DNA of 48,879 nt. Source: Acidobacteriaceae bacterium. Its GTDB lineage: Bacteria > Acidobacteriota > Terriglobia > Terriglobales > Acidobacteriaceae. The position numbers and the translations under genes were made by a program. The stretch covers positions 1 through 48,879 of the forward strand of contig JASHQQ010000283.1 in the NCBI GenBank assembly GCA_030039035.1. Reading direction: 5' to 3'. The notes under the pieces were generated by a model. The model saw only the letters and a list, made by a program, of their open reading frames with translations. It searched no databases and was not told the DNA's origin. The first letter of the stretch is position 1. Every line of letters begins with the position of its first letter. Of the stretch, positions 1 through 9,137 are shown piece by piece.

Positions 1-275
1 GGCGCGACCATGGTCTCTTTCAGGAATCCGAACTGGCGATCCCAGAGGATGCCGAGTCCGGAAAAGATGGACGAGAAAAGCACCGACATGCCGACCACGC
101 CGGGCGCTACGAACTGGAAGTAGCTGCCATTGCCGGCACGCTGGAAGACGGGACCGAGTCCGAAGCCGAGCACGAGCAAATAAAGCAGCGGCTGCCCCAG
201 CGACGCGACGATCTGCGCGCGCGAGCGGGTGTAGCGCTTGAGTTCTCTCAGCCACAGGATATAGATCGCATTCAT
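1..275 (-). CDS. ABC-2 type transporter permease, 3' part outside window
   Basis: Membrane permease of an ABC exporter; only the N-terminal ~91 residues are present. It starts MNAIYILWLRELKRYTRSRA and continues into a hydrophobic segment (LGQPLLYLLVLGFGLG) typical of the first helix of DrrB-like ABC-2 permeases. The start codon overlaps the stop of the upstream ATPase gene as ATGA, so the two are translationally coupled and should form one two-component exporter. The substrate cannot be told; lipids, drugs or polysaccharides are all possible for this family. Confidence 0.85.
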   Translation of the reverse strand, partial: MNAIYILWLRELKRYTRSRAQIVASLGQPLLYLLVLGFGLGPVFQRAGNGSYFQFVAPGVVGMSVLFSSIFSGLGILWDRQFGFLKETMVA

Positions 276-1069
276 CGTCTGCCTCCTTTTTGCCACATCT
301 GTGCAAACTGCCGCATCTGGTCTTTCGAGCTGGCGGTTTCGTCGCGGATGGTCGAGCCGGTGAGCGCCAGGAAAGCCTCCTCCAGGTTTTCGGTGCCGGT
401 TTCCTCCTTGATGGCTTTGGGCGTGCCCTGCGCCACCAGTTTGCCGTGATCGATGACGCCGATGCGGTGGGCAACGCGGTCGGCTTCGTCCATGTAATGC
501 GTGGTCAGGAAGACGGTGACGTTTTCGCTCTCGTTCACGTTCTTCACGTGCGTCCAGAGCTGGTTACGGCTCTGCGGGTCGAGGCCGAGCGTGGGCTCGT
601 CGAGAAAAAGGATTTTGGGAGTGTGCAGAAAGCCGCGGGCGATCTCGAGGCGGCGCTTCATGCCGCCGGAAAACTTCTTCACCTGATCGTTGCGGCGTTC
701 CCACAGCTCGAAGAGCTTGAGCAGTTCTTCGCTGCGATGCCGGCGCACCTTGTGCGGCACGTGGTAGAGAACGCCGTGGATTTCCATGTTCTCCCACGCC
801 GTCAGGTCGCCGTCGAGGCTGGGATCCTGAAAGACGATGCCGAAGCGTTTGCGCGTTTCGTTCTGGTGGGTGAGCGGGTCGAGACCATCCAGTTCGATGG
901 AGCCGCCGGTGGGTTTGAGCAGCGTGGTGAGCATCTTGATGGTGGTGGTTTTGCCGGCGCCGTTGGGACCGAGGAAGGCAAAGATTTCGCCGGCCTCCAC
1001 GTCGAAGGAGATGTCGTTGACGGCGGCGACCGGGCCGAAGGATTTGGAGAGATGGCGGACGCGGATCAT
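272..1069 (-). CDS. ABC transporter ATP-binding protein (DrrA/CcmA-like)
   Basis: ATPase subunit of an ABC exporter, 265 residues from the chosen ATG. Visible motifs are Walker A (GPNGAGKTT), the signature (FSGGMKRR), Walker B (ILFLDEP) and the switch His in FLTTHYMDEADR. The C-terminal ~60 residues are the short extension usual in DrrA-type subunits. The ATG at 1069 is preferred over an in-frame TTG at 1096 because GGAGG lies 12 bases before it and because the TTG would abut the palindromic operator. It acts with the overlapping downstream permease at the inner membrane. A TetR-type regulator would be expected but none is encoded in the window. Confidence 0.92.
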   Translation of the reverse strand: MIRVRHLSKSFGPVAAVNDISFDVEAGEIFAFLGPNGAGKTTTIKMLTTLLKPTGGSIELDGLDPLTHQNETRKRFGIVFQDPSLDGDLTAWENMEIHGVLYHVPHKVRRHRSEELLKLFELWERRNDQVKKFSGGMKRRLEIARGFLHTPKILFLDEPTLGLDPQSRNQLWTHVKNVNESENVTVFLTTHYMDEADRVAHRIGVIDHGKLVAQGTPKAIKEETGTENLEEAFLALTGSTIRDETASSKDQMRQFAQMWQKGGRR

Positions 1070-1097
1070 GGCGATTCGAGGCCTCCGATCAGACAAT

Positions 1098-1112
1098 ACT
1101 GAACGGTTCAGT
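1098..1112. promoter_or_regulatory. TetR-like operator palindrome
   Basis: ACTGAAC-G-GTTCAGT is a perfect 7-bp inverted repeat around one base, 28 bp upstream of the ABC ATPase start. Sites of this form are common operators for TetR/AcrR repressors controlling efflux pumps. The position fits repression of the ABC operon; the regulator itself is not seen. Confidence 0.5.
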
Positions 1113-1167
1113 TTAGATTGTCAAGATGAGGGACCCCGAGGCGTCAGCGGCTTCGGCGAGCCGGACT

Positions 1168-1794
1168 TCAGGCGTGTGCCGGTTTGAGAGCGGGTTGAAG
1201 CGATTCCATGAGGGCGCGAACGTCCGCGTCGCCCTGGCCGGCGTCGGCAAAAGCGCGCAGCGCGTCGGGAAGCTCGGAATGGATCGCTTTGAGAAGGCCG
1301 ATCCCGGCGTAGGCGCAAGCCTTGCTTTCGGGGTCCAGAATCGCCGTACCGAAGTTCCTCCGGGCGCGGTCGAAATCCCCTTCGAACATGGCAAGGGCGC
1401 CGCCACAGAGCGGGTCGGTCTTCTGCAAGGTAAATTTGTCGCCCGGTCGGGCATGCGAGATTTTCCGGATCAGATCGGAAAACACGAGCTTGAGAAAGAG
1501 ACGGCACACCACGCCGCCCTCCGTGACGACGGGCCGTTCGCAGGCGCAGAAGTAGTCGCGAAGAAGCTCAACCAGGCCGAAGGCCTGCGTATCCTCGCCC
1601 TCGGCCTGAATCTCGCCGAGCCGGGCGAAACTGCGCCAGGCGTAGCCGTCCCCGGTTGCGCTGTCCTGCGCGATAAGCCTTGTCGAAACCTGCGCGAGTT
1701 CCGGGAGATCGAGGGCGAAAAAGAGGTCTTCGCACTGGCGCATCTCCGGCATGGGAGCCGAATCAGTCGGGAGGGAGGCAACTTGCTCGATCAT
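1168..1794 (-). CDS. hypothetical protein
   Basis: Not recognised. A 208-residue soluble protein, without signal peptide or membrane segment. The C-terminal half (DPLCGGALAMFEGDFDRARR onward) reads like one or two TPR-type helical pairs with the usual small/aromatic spacing. There are six cysteines but no clear metal motif. The start is uncertain: ATG 1794 (MIEQVASL) has AAGGA 10 bases upstream, while the frame stays open to an ATG at 1851. A long antisense frame also crosses this region; the minus strand is preferred for its more protein-like composition. Gene reality is moderately supported only. Confidence 0.5.
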   Translation of the reverse strand: MIEQVASLPTDSAPMPEMRQCEDLFFALDLPELAQVSTRLIAQDSATGDGYAWRSFARLGEIQAEGEDTQAFGLVELLRDYFCACERPVVTEGGVVCRLFLKLVFSDLIRKISHARPGDKFTLQKTDPLCGGALAMFEGDFDRARRNFGTAILDPESKACAYAGIGLLKAIHSELPDALRAFADAGQGDADVRALMESLQPALKPAHA

Positions 1795-2797
1795 TTGACC
1801 TGATTCCTTGGCGACGGACGGTATCGGGCCGGTCCTGTTCGGGAACCGCACGTGGGATGGCGCAGGGATTCAGATGTGGTTTGCCACTTCCAGAATTACC
1901 AGCCCGGTCGGCCCAACGGACAGATTTGGCCGGCATCCAGGTTCCGAAAGTACCGAACGAGGGCTGCGGAGGTGTGCGCAAGTGCTCCCTCCGCGGGTCC
2001 GGAGGCCTGAATTTGCCTAGCATCGGAGTCGTTGAATCCAGGCAGCTCTCCTCGCGGGAAAGCGCCGCGCGGAACAGCGCCAGAAAAAGGAGTGTTCCAG
2101 GCTTGGAACCGCTCTGGCCCGAGCGGCACTCCAGTCGCAGGCCGGAGGCTGGCGTATTCGAGCAACGAACCTGCGCCGCGCAGCTCCGGACGATCTCGCA
2201 AATCCCGAGTCTCTATGTCCCGAATCCGCAACGCCTGCGTCGGCGCGACCCCAGGGAGCGGCGACCTTGCACGGAACCCGCAAGGCCACGCCGTCTCAGG
2301 AATTGCCATAGCGGCCGAATGTCAAGCTTTCCAGGCAACCGCCGGCGCGGAGCGGAGGTATGCCAGCATGAATTAATTGTTACTTAAAGTGACTGAAAAC
2401 AGTACACGCAGCTATTTATCGACTCAGGAGCCGGCCGTCTTGCCAAATATCCAGGATGAGCTCCGCCACATACAACCTTGATTCTTCCGGATTCCATTCA
2501 ACTTGTTTCAGGCTCCAAACCATTGGCAAGAGAACTTCCCCCAGGGCGGGCAACACCCTTCCATATCATGCATTTCACCTGTCTCGCGGCGATCGGCCCG
2601 GCTCCCATCCATGCCCATATTTGCCGCTTCCCATGGGCCGTCGTGCCTTGAATTCTCTCATAACAAAGGTAACGAAAAGATACAATCCGGTGATTTGTGT
2701 CACTAAGAGCACTCACGGATTCGTCGATTCACATTCTTAGCGCGGCACAGGCGCCATCGGCGGCCAGACTGCGTGAAGAAACTCCAAGAGGTGAATC
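1795..2797. other. non-coding stretch, structured in the first half
   Basis: No protein-like frame was found in about 1 kb. 1850-2340 is GC-rich with many inverted repeats, including the three-way junction at 2089-2132 and a further nested pair (CGCAGG 2136-2141 with CCTGCG 2170-2175 enclosing TTCG/CGAA). 2360-2720 is clearly richer in A+T and probably carries the promoter of the downstream plus-strand gene. No riboswitch class was recognised. Confidence 0.4.
2084..2132 (-). ncRNA. candidate structured RNA / branched terminator
   Basis: Read on the minus strand: GGAGTG, then hairpin CCGCTC/GAGCGG, then hairpin TTCCA/TGGAA, then CACTCC closing the first stem, followed directly by five T. The three stems (6, 6 and 5 bp) are perfectly paired with no unpaired base at the junction. 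The T-run makes it terminator-like for leftward transcription. A competing pairing, GGAACA (2071-2076) with TGTTCC (2093-2098), would break the junction. Whether it ends a small RNA or is a leader of the leftward hypothetical gene is unknown. Confidence 0.35.
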
Positions 2798-5254
2798 GTG
2801 TCCGTTTTTCCGTCTTACTCCTCCCATGCATGCAAGATCTCCGCCTTCCTTGCAGCACAGCAGAACTTAGGACGACAAAAAGGAATACCCGCGACACTTC
2901 GCTGCCGCAGAGTTATCGGGAAGTTATCGACTTATCTCGTCATCGCTGCGCTTTGCGGGGGAGCGGTGCGGATGAAGGGGCAGTCCGCGAGCCCTGCCGA
3001 GCTGACCAGCCCGGCGCCGGGAAGTGTGCTGCCGGGCTCATCGGTCACGTTTGAGTGGACACAAGGCACTGGCGTATCGGGATACTGGCTCCACATCGGC
3101 ACAACCGGGGCCGGATCGGACAACCTCTACAGCTCCTCGGAGTCGGGAACATCGGCAACGGTCAGCGGCCTTCCCACCACAGGAGCCACGCTGTATGTAA
3201 CGCTGTATTCGCTGATCGACGAAGTTTGGCAACCAGAAGATTACACGTTCACCGAGGATCCGCCGGTTCCCGCGGCGCTGACCAGCCCGGCGCCGGGAAG
3301 TGTGCTGCCGGGCTCCTCGGTCACATTCGAGTGGACGCCGGGCTCCCACGTCTCCGAGTATTGGCTGCGCCTGGGCACCACCGGAGCGGAGTCGAGCAAC
3401 CTGTACAGCGCCCAGGTATCGGGAGGTTCGGTGACGGTCAACGGGATTCCCATTACCGGAGCCACGATCTATGCATCGTTGTTTTCGAAGATCAACGGGG
3501 TTTGGCAGCCTGCCAATTACACCTTTGCTGAAGCCGCGCCGGTTCCGGCGGTGCTCGTTAGCCCCACCGCGGGAATCCCGTTGCCCGGATCCCCGGTGAC
3601 ATTCGAGTGGACGCCGGGACTCGGAGTCTCTTCCTATTGGCTTCGCCTTGGCACTACCGGGGCCGGGTCGAGCAATTTGTATAGTTCGGGAGAAAAGGGA
3701 ACATCGGTGACCGTGAGCGGATTGCCGACCAGTGGGGTTACAGTTTACGCGTCGCTGTTTTCGATGATCGACGGAGCGTGGCAACAGGCAAATTACGCTT
3801 TTCCGACGCTGGCGCTGAGCTCCGTATCGTGCACCACCACGTCGTTCGCAGGAGCCGGAGTGGACGCTTGCGCGGTGTCGCTCAACGGTCCTGCACCTGC
3901 CGGCGGTATGTCCGTGAGCCTGGCCAGCAGCAGCACGGCGGTGACGGTTCCGGCGACGGCGACAGTGGCGGCGGGTGCAACCAGCGCCGCGTTCACGGCG
4001 ACGGCGACGGCGGTGGGCACGGCGCAGAGCGTGACGATCACGGCCAGCGCGGGCGGTGCGACGGCGAACTTCGCGCTGCAGTTGAATGCGGCGGTTCCGG
4101 CGATCACGTTGAGCACGAGCAGCCTTTCGTTCGGCAGCGTGAACCTGAACACGGCTTCTCCCCAGTCCATTACGCTGACTTCGAGCGGCACGGCGGCGCT
4201 GACGATCAGTTCTGCGACGATCAGCGGCGCGGGTTTCAGCGTCTCCGGAGCGACCTTCCCGGTCACGTTGAATCCGAACCAGACGGCCACGCTGCAGGTG
4301 CAGTTCGATCCGACGGCGGCGGGCGCGGCATCGGGATCGCTGAGCATTTCGAGCAACACATCTTCGGGCGGCACGTCGACGGTGGCGCTGAGCGGCACGG
4401 GCATGGCCACGCTGAGTTCGCTCACCTGCTCCGGCGCTTCGATGACGGGAGCGGGAACGGACAACTGCACGGTGAGCCTGAACGGCGCGGCGCCGGGCGG
4501 CGGGTTCGCGGTGAGCCTGGCCAGCAGCAGCACGGCGGTGACGGTTCCGGCGACGGCGACAGTGGCGGCGGGTGCAACCAGCGCCGCGTTCACGGCGACG
4601 GCGACGGCGGTGGGCACGGCGCAGAGCGTGACGATCACGGCCAGCGCGGGCAGTGCGACGGCGAACTTCGCGCTGCAGTTGAATGTTGGTACGCCGACGC
4701 TTGGTCTGAGCGCAAGCACCCTTGCATTCGGCAATGTGTCGGTGAATTCGCCGTCCACGGAGTCGCTCGTACTGACTTCAAGCGGCACGGCGGCGCTGAC
4801 GATCAGTTCGGCAACGATCACCGGCACGGGGTTCAGCGTCTCCGGAGCGACGTTCCCGATGACCTTGAACCCGAACCAGACGGCGACGCTGGATGTGGAG
4901 TTCGATCCGACGGCGACAGGAACGGCGACGGGATCGTTGACCATCGCGAGCAACTCGTCGAGCGGCGGCACATCTGTCGTCAGCCTGAGCGGCGCGGGCG
5001 TGACAGTTGCCTATCAGGCGAATCTGACCTGGGATGCGCCGACCACCACCGATCCGATCGCAGGCTACAACGTCTATCGGGCGATCAGCGGCAGCAGCGC
5101 GTACCAGTTGCTGAATTCCTCGGTCGACGCGCAAACGAGCTATGTCGATTCCACCGTGCAAAGCGGAGACTCGTACGAATACTACGTCGAGACCGTCGAC
5201 ACTTCGGGAGTGTCGAGCGCTCCTTCCAGCGTAGTCTCATTGGTTGTTCCATAA
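2798..5254 (+). CDS. secreted repeat protein with choice-of-anchor-D (ASH-like) domains and a C-terminal Fn3
   Basis: 818 residues from a GTG start with GAGG six bases upstream. After a long basic N-region comes a hydrophobic export segment (LSTYLVIAALCGGAV, about 44-58). Three ~92-residue repeats follow (about 66-335), each with SPAPGSVLPGSSVTFEWT and YWLRLGTTGA signatures. Then two ~199-residue units each combine an Ig-like part (SLASSSTAVTVPATATVAAG) with an ASH/choice-of-anchor-D part (SFGSVNLNT ... LNPNQTATLQVQFDPTA). A fibronectin-III-like domain (about 735-818, ending VSLVVP) closes the protein. It is likely a surface or secreted binding protein; no catalytic motif is seen. Followed by a strong terminator. 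Confidence 0.85.
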   Translation: MSVFPSYSSHACKISAFLAAQQNLGRQKGIPATLRCRRVIGKLSTYLVIAALCGGAVRMKGQSASPAELTSPAPGSVLPGSSVTFEWTQGTGVSGYWLHIGTTGAGSDNLYSSSESGTSATVSGLPTTGATLYVTLYSLIDEVWQPEDYTFTEDPPVPAALTSPAPGSVLPGSSVTFEWTPGSHVSEYWLRLGTTGAESSNLYSAQVSGGSVTVNGIPITGATIYASLFSKINGVWQPANYTFAEAAPVPAVLVSPTAGIPLPGSPVTFEWTPGLGVSSYWLRLGTTGAGSSNLYSSGEKGTSVTVSGLPTSGVTVYASLFSMIDGAWQQANYAFPTLALSSVSCTTTSFAGAGVDACAVSLNGPAPAGGMSVSLASSSTAVTVPATATVAAGATSAAFTATATAVGTAQSVTITASAGGATANFALQLNAAVPAITLSTSSLSFGSVNLNTASPQSITLTSSGTAALTISSATISGAGFSVSGATFPVTLNPNQTATLQVQFDPTAAGAASGSLSISSNTSSGGTSTVALSGTGMATLSSLTCSGASMTGAGTDNCTVSLNGAAPGGGFAVSLASSSTAVTVPATATVAAGATSAAFTATATAVGTAQSVTITASAGSATANFALQLNVGTPTLGLSASTLAFGNVSVNSPSTESLVLTSSGTAALTISSATITGTGFSVSGATFPMTLNPNQTATLDVEFDPTATGTATGSLTIASNSSSGGTSVVSLSGAGVTVAYQANLTWDAPTTTDPIAGYNVYRAISGSSAYQLLNSSVDAQTSYVDSTVQSGDSYEYYVETVDTSGVSSAPSSVVSLVVP
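3914..4088 (+). repeat. 175-bp direct repeat, copy 1
   Basis: Nearly identical to 4511-4685 (offset 597 bp). I see one difference, GGCGGTGCG here against GGCAGTGCG there. It codes the Ig-like half of the tandem Ig/ASH unit. Confidence 0.95.
4511..4685 (+). repeat. 175-bp direct repeat, copy 2
   Basis: Second copy of the 175-bp unit within the same gene. Sequence on either side diverges much more than the repeat itself, which suggests recent duplication or gene conversion. Confidence 0.95.
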
Positions 5255-5283
5255 ATTGGGAAAAAGCTGAAGATCCTTCCCGC

Positions 5284-5321
5284 GCCGGACCTGGAGCACG
5301 ATCCAGGTCCGGCAAGTTTTT
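5284..5321 (+). terminator. Rho-independent terminator
   Basis: A perfect 12-bp stem, GCCGGACCTGGA (5284-5295) with TCCAGGTCCGGC (5302-5313), and a 6-base loop GCACGA. AAG then TTTTT (5317-5321) follow. It lies 30 bp after the stop of the repeat protein gene and isolates it from the TonB receptor gene. Confidence 0.92.
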
Positions 5322-5757
5322 GCAGTCAAAGGAGAAGACCAGCGGGCCCATGGCGAGGCCGGGTCGCAAGCGGCGCCTTCGGTTGACGCCGCAGATTGTG
5401 CCGGCGATCGCATTCCGGACGCAGGTTCCGGGATTCTGATTCACCATCCTTTCCGCCTCGCCGTCTCCACCCTTCGATGGGTGCCTGACCCCACCTGCAG
5501 ACGGAGGACGGGCCAACTGCAGCAACGATAGTGTGAGTGCGGGCAGCCGCGTCCAATTCCAGGTCTCTCGATCTCAAACGGGTCCCGCCGCCGTAGCGGA
5601 ATCGCAGGGAGGGGGTCCCGGTGACAGGCGATCGAACTCGACGCCTTTCGCTGCGGCGAGTTGCGCCGGCTTGAGCAGCGCGGCTCCACGATACGGTGTC
5701 TGCGATTTGGGCAAGGAAGCCCATGCAGGATTCTGCGGTGAAGGAGCCGTGAATTCG
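5322..5757. other. intergenic region before the TonB receptor gene
   Basis: About 430 bp between the terminator and the receptor start. The receptor frame is open through much of it, but the translation has no signal-peptide or domain features, so I treat it as leader. No certain promoter or riboswitch was seen. Confidence 0.4.
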
Positions 5758-8700
5758 ATGATCCGAAGTCGTTCGCCAAAAGTGTATGCCACAATCGCCA
5801 TGCTGGCGTTCGCGGGAGGAACCGCGTGCGCGCAGATTCCGACGGGCAGTCTCAACGGCATGGTCACCGACCCGAAGGACGCAGTGGTCTCCGGCGCGCA
5901 TGTGACCGCCGTGAGTTCGACCCAAGGCGTTTCGCACGAGACAACGACGAATAGCAGCGGCCTGTACACCCTGCCGGATCTTCCCGCCGGCCAATACGAC
6001 CTCAAGATCGAGCAGCCGGGATTCGCGGTCAGCGAGTTCCGGAGTGTTGACATCGAGCCTGGCCGCAACACCACGATTGACGCCCGGCTGAAGATTGCGC
6101 AGGCCGGCTCGACGGTGGAGGTCAACGCGTCCGAGGCAACCATCGATGTGACGCAGTCGATGATCCAGGGGCAGATCACCTCGAGCACCATCGAGAGCAT
6201 TCCGTTGAACGGAAGAAACTTTCTTGAGCTCGCGTATCTTGTCCCCGGCAACCGGCCGGCGCCGACCTTCGACCCGACCAAGACCAACACGCTTGAAGTG
6301 AGCTCGGCGGGCAGCTTCGGGCGCGGCGGCAACATTACGGTGGATGGCGGCGACAACAACGACGAGGTGGTGGGTGGGACCCTTTCGAATTTCCCTGAAG
6401 ATTCGGTGCAGGAATTTCAGATCGCAACGGGACGGTTCACAGCCGAGGTCGGCCGCTCGGGGAACAGCATTATCAATATCGTGACCAAATCGGGTACCAA
6501 CAAGTACCACGGCTCAGCGTTTTTGTTCGAGCGCAACCGGAATCTGCAGGCGCTGCCGGCGACCTTCGACCGCGACCTGCCGACGCCGCCATTCGACCGC
6601 GAGCAGACCGGCGGATCGATCGGCGGGCCGATTCGAACGGACAAGGCATGGTGGTTCTCGTCGTTCGAGTTTCGCGACCAGAACGCGGCGCTGCAGACCG
6701 GATCGCGTGATTTTGCCAACGATACGATCCTGAACACTTCGGCGCCGGCGCCGCTGCGCGAGGCGCTGTGGTCAACGCGATTCGACGAGCAATTCGGGCC
6801 GCACAACAGCTTGATGGGCCGCTACTCGTTCGACCGCTCCACGGACACGGCGGAAGCGACCCCTTCGGAGACGACGCCTGCCTTTACCGCGGCGGAGCGG
6901 CAGAACTCGCTCAACCGGTTCAACTCCGCCTTGGTGGGCTGGACCACGGTGCTTGGCCCCACACGCGTGAATGCGGTGACGTTCCACTACGACAATTTCT
7001 ATAACGATATTCCTCCGTTCCCGCAGGACGCGCCCACGACCGATCCGCCGCTGGACCTGACCAACGAGCTGATCTTTCCCGACCTGGCGGACGGGGCGAA
7101 TTTCAATCTGCCGCAGATCACGCATCTGAACCGGATCCAGCTTCGCGACGCTTTCACATGGACGCACGGCAAACACACGCTGCGCTTCGGCCCCGAGTTC
7201 CAGCATTACACGGCCTACGGCGAGATCAACGTCTTCGGGACGGGCACGGTGATCCTGACGTCGGATTTCGGGTTTGCCGACCTCAACGGCGACGGCAAGA
7301 TCAACGATCTCGATATTCCCGAGGCCGTGGGGCTGAAGAGCAGCGCGCCGGTGACGCCGGTGCCGATTCCGACGGTCTTCGACAGCTACGTGGCGGGATA
7401 CGGACAGGATGACTGGCGCGTGAATCCGAGGCTGACGCTGAACCTGGGGCTGCGGTGGGAGTACGACTCGAACCTGACCGGCAACTCGAGCGCGCACGAG
7501 CCGTGCCCCAATCTGACGCAGCAGCCCACGCAGCCGTGCACATGGATGGCGAACGTCATCGACCTCAAAAAGATTCCGGACAAGAAGGATTTCGGGCCGC
7601 GAGTGGGGTTCATCTTCGATCCGATCGGCAAAGGCACCACCGTGCTGCGCGGCGGATACGGGATTTACTATGACCGCATCATTCTTGAGTCGGGTGCGGA
7701 GGAACTGGTGCAGAACGATCGCGCACTGACGGTGACGCAATACGCGGGTTCGACATGCGAGTCGCCGTTCGTTCCCGGGCCCCCGAGCCTGGACGCGTGC
7801 TTTGCACCTGAGGCGAAGTTCTCGCCGGGTTCGCCAAGCCTGGCGAGTCCTTTCAGCGGGCCGCACCAGGTCGGCGGCGTGGGCATTCTGGCCATGGGGC
7901 CGGATGCGCACCATCCGCTCTTCCAGCAGTTTTCCGGAGGGATGCAGCAACAGTTTGCGAGTAACTGGCTTCTTTCGGCGGATGGGCTGCACGTGTTTGC
8001 CACGCGGCAACTCATCGGCCACCTCGTGCGCAGCACCGACTCGACGTCGCCGTACATTACCTGTCCCGGCGACAACGTACCGTGCACCATCTTCGATCCG
8101 CTGACGGGAATTGCCGACAACATCACTCTGATCCAGTCGCAGGCCAAGTCGTGGTACGACGGATTGATTGCGAGCCTGCAGCACCGGCAGACGAAGGTGG
8201 GGCGCGTGGCGTACCAGTACAACCTGAGCTACACGCTGTCGAAGACGTTCGACTACTCGGACGACGATCAGTTGACGAACAGCAACGCCGACGAGCAGGT
8301 GGATCTGGTCGAAGGCATCAACAATCTGCGACTCGAGAAGGGGTACGCGGTGACGGATGAGCGCCACCGGCTCACACTATATGGCGAAGCCCAGTTGCCG
8401 TGGGGATTCTCGGTGGCTCCGCTCTATACTTTCGGCTCGGGCGTTCCCGCGGATACGTTTTTGCCGGGAACGGCGATCAACGGCGCGAGCGGTTCGCGGC
8501 TGCCGCTGCTGCCGCGCAACGCGCTGGCGCGCGAGGTGCGCAACAGCGACCAACTGAACGCGGTCATCGATCGCTGGAATGCGCTGCCGGCGTGTCCGGC
8601 GGCGTATCCCTGCCTTGCGGGCGGCACGCTGGAGCACGTGCCCGGAGGGATTAATTTTTTCAGCCCCTTCAGCTCGCTCGACCTGCGGGCGCGGAAGGAT

Positions 8701-8958
8701 TTTCGCATCGGCGAACACGCCATGGTAAGCCTGATGGGCGAAGGCTTCAACCTTTTCAACGAAACCAACATTCGCGGATCGACGAATACGAACTTCTCAG
8801 GACGGAACATCTCGATCGGACCGTTTCAGCCGGCGCAGAACGGAGAGCCGGCGCAAACGGTGCAGCAGAATTTCTATTCCGCGGTGAGCACGGCAGGAGG
8901 GTTCTTCGGCTCTGGCGGGCCGCGGGCGTTCCAGTTTGTGACAAGGATCGAGTTCTGA
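5758..8958 (+). CDS. TonB-dependent receptor with N-terminal carboxypeptidase-regulatory-like domain (Oar-like)
   Basis: Large outer-membrane receptor, 1066 residues. The start at ATG 5758 gives a clean signal peptide (MIRSRSPKVYATIAMLAFAG, cleavage near CAQ) and has AAGGAG 11 bases upstream; the frame extends further 5' without protein character. Residues ~27-115 are a carboxypeptidase-regulatory-like Ig fold (GSLNGMVTDPKDAVVSGAHV ... NSSGLYTLPDLPAGQYDL). A plug follows (SIPLNGRNFLELAYLVPG, VDGGDNNDE, VGRSGNSIINIVTKSGTN), then a long beta-barrel ending in VTRIEF with the C-terminal Phe needed for BAM insertion. This is the expanded Acidobacteriota/Bacteroidota-type family that imports large substrates such as glycans or peptides; the ligand is unknown. 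A hairpin follows the stop. Confidence 0.93.
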   Translation: MIRSRSPKVYATIAMLAFAGGTACAQIPTGSLNGMVTDPKDAVVSGAHVTAVSSTQGVSHETTTNSSGLYTLPDLPAGQYDLKIEQPGFAVSEFRSVDIEPGRNTTIDARLKIAQAGSTVEVNASEATIDVTQSMIQGQITSSTIESIPLNGRNFLELAYLVPGNRPAPTFDPTKTNTLEVSSAGSFGRGGNITVDGGDNNDEVVGGTLSNFPEDSVQEFQIATGRFTAEVGRSGNSIINIVTKSGTNKYHGSAFLFERNRNLQALPATFDRDLPTPPFDREQTGGSIGGPIRTDKAWWFSSFEFRDQNAALQTGSRDFANDTILNTSAPAPLREALWSTRFDEQFGPHNSLMGRYSFDRSTDTAEATPSETTPAFTAAERQNSLNRFNSALVGWTTVLGPTRVNAVTFHYDNFYNDIPPFPQDAPTTDPPLDLTNELIFPDLADGANFNLPQITHLNRIQLRDAFTWTHGKHTLRFGPEFQHYTAYGEINVFGTGTVILTSDFGFADLNGDGKINDLDIPEAVGLKSSAPVTPVPIPTVFDSYVAGYGQDDWRVNPRLTLNLGLRWEYDSNLTGNSSAHEPCPNLTQQPTQPCTWMANVIDLKKIPDKKDFGPRVGFIFDPIGKGTTVLRGGYGIYYDRIILESGAEELVQNDRALTVTQYAGSTCESPFVPGPPSLDACFAPEAKFSPGSPSLASPFSGPHQVGGVGILAMGPDAHHPLFQQFSGGMQQQFASNWLLSADGLHVFATRQLIGHLVRSTDSTSPYITCPGDNVPCTIFDPLTGIADNITLIQSQAKSWYDGLIASLQHRQTKVGRVAYQYNLSYTLSKTFDYSDDDQLTNSNADEQVDLVEGINNLRLEKGYAVTDERHRLTLYGEAQLPWGFSVAPLYTFGSGVPADTFLPGTAINGASGSRLPLLPRNALAREVRNSDQLNAVIDRWNALPACPAAYPCLAGGTLEHVPGGINFFSPFSSLDLRARKDFRIGEHAMVSLMGEGFNLFNETNIRGSTNTNFSGRNISIGPFQPAQNGEPAQTVQQNFYSAVSTAGGFFGSGGPRAFQFVTRIEF

Positions 8959-8980
8959 CTCGCGGATTTCAGCCCGCGAG
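8959..8980 (+). terminator. hairpin after TonB receptor gene
   Basis: CTCGCGG (8959-8965) pairs with CCGCGAG (8974-8980) around an 8-base loop, starting at the base after the stop codon. There is no T-run, so it is at best a weak or Rho-assisted terminator. A second hairpin, AGCGAG/CTCGCT, lies at 9053-9073. Confidence 0.4.
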
Positions 8981-9137
8981 ATGTGCGGGGGGCCAAGGCC
9001 CTCGAGTCGCGGCTCCTTCCATCCCAGGTCCCAACCCGGAGATCTCCGCCACAGCGAGCACACATCCCTCGCTGGGAGCCCCGGACCTGCGGCACCCATT
9101 TCAATGAGGTATTTGAGAAGTCGGACCTTCACTTGAT

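Noticed and set aside
2136..2175. Second branched RNA structure next to the three-way junction
   Set aside because: Pairings exist but are short and imperfect; in GC-rich DNA such hairpins are common by chance, so kept only as a note.
3793..4971. Long antisense frame (392 codons) and a 553-codon plus-strand frame within the surface protein gene
   Set aside because: They arise from the GC-rich repeats of the real gene; translations lack family features and follow the repeat pattern.
6772..8367. 531-codon antisense frame inside the TonB receptor gene
   Set aside because: Arg/Val/His-rich composition typical of an antisense shadow; the receptor reading explains the region fully.
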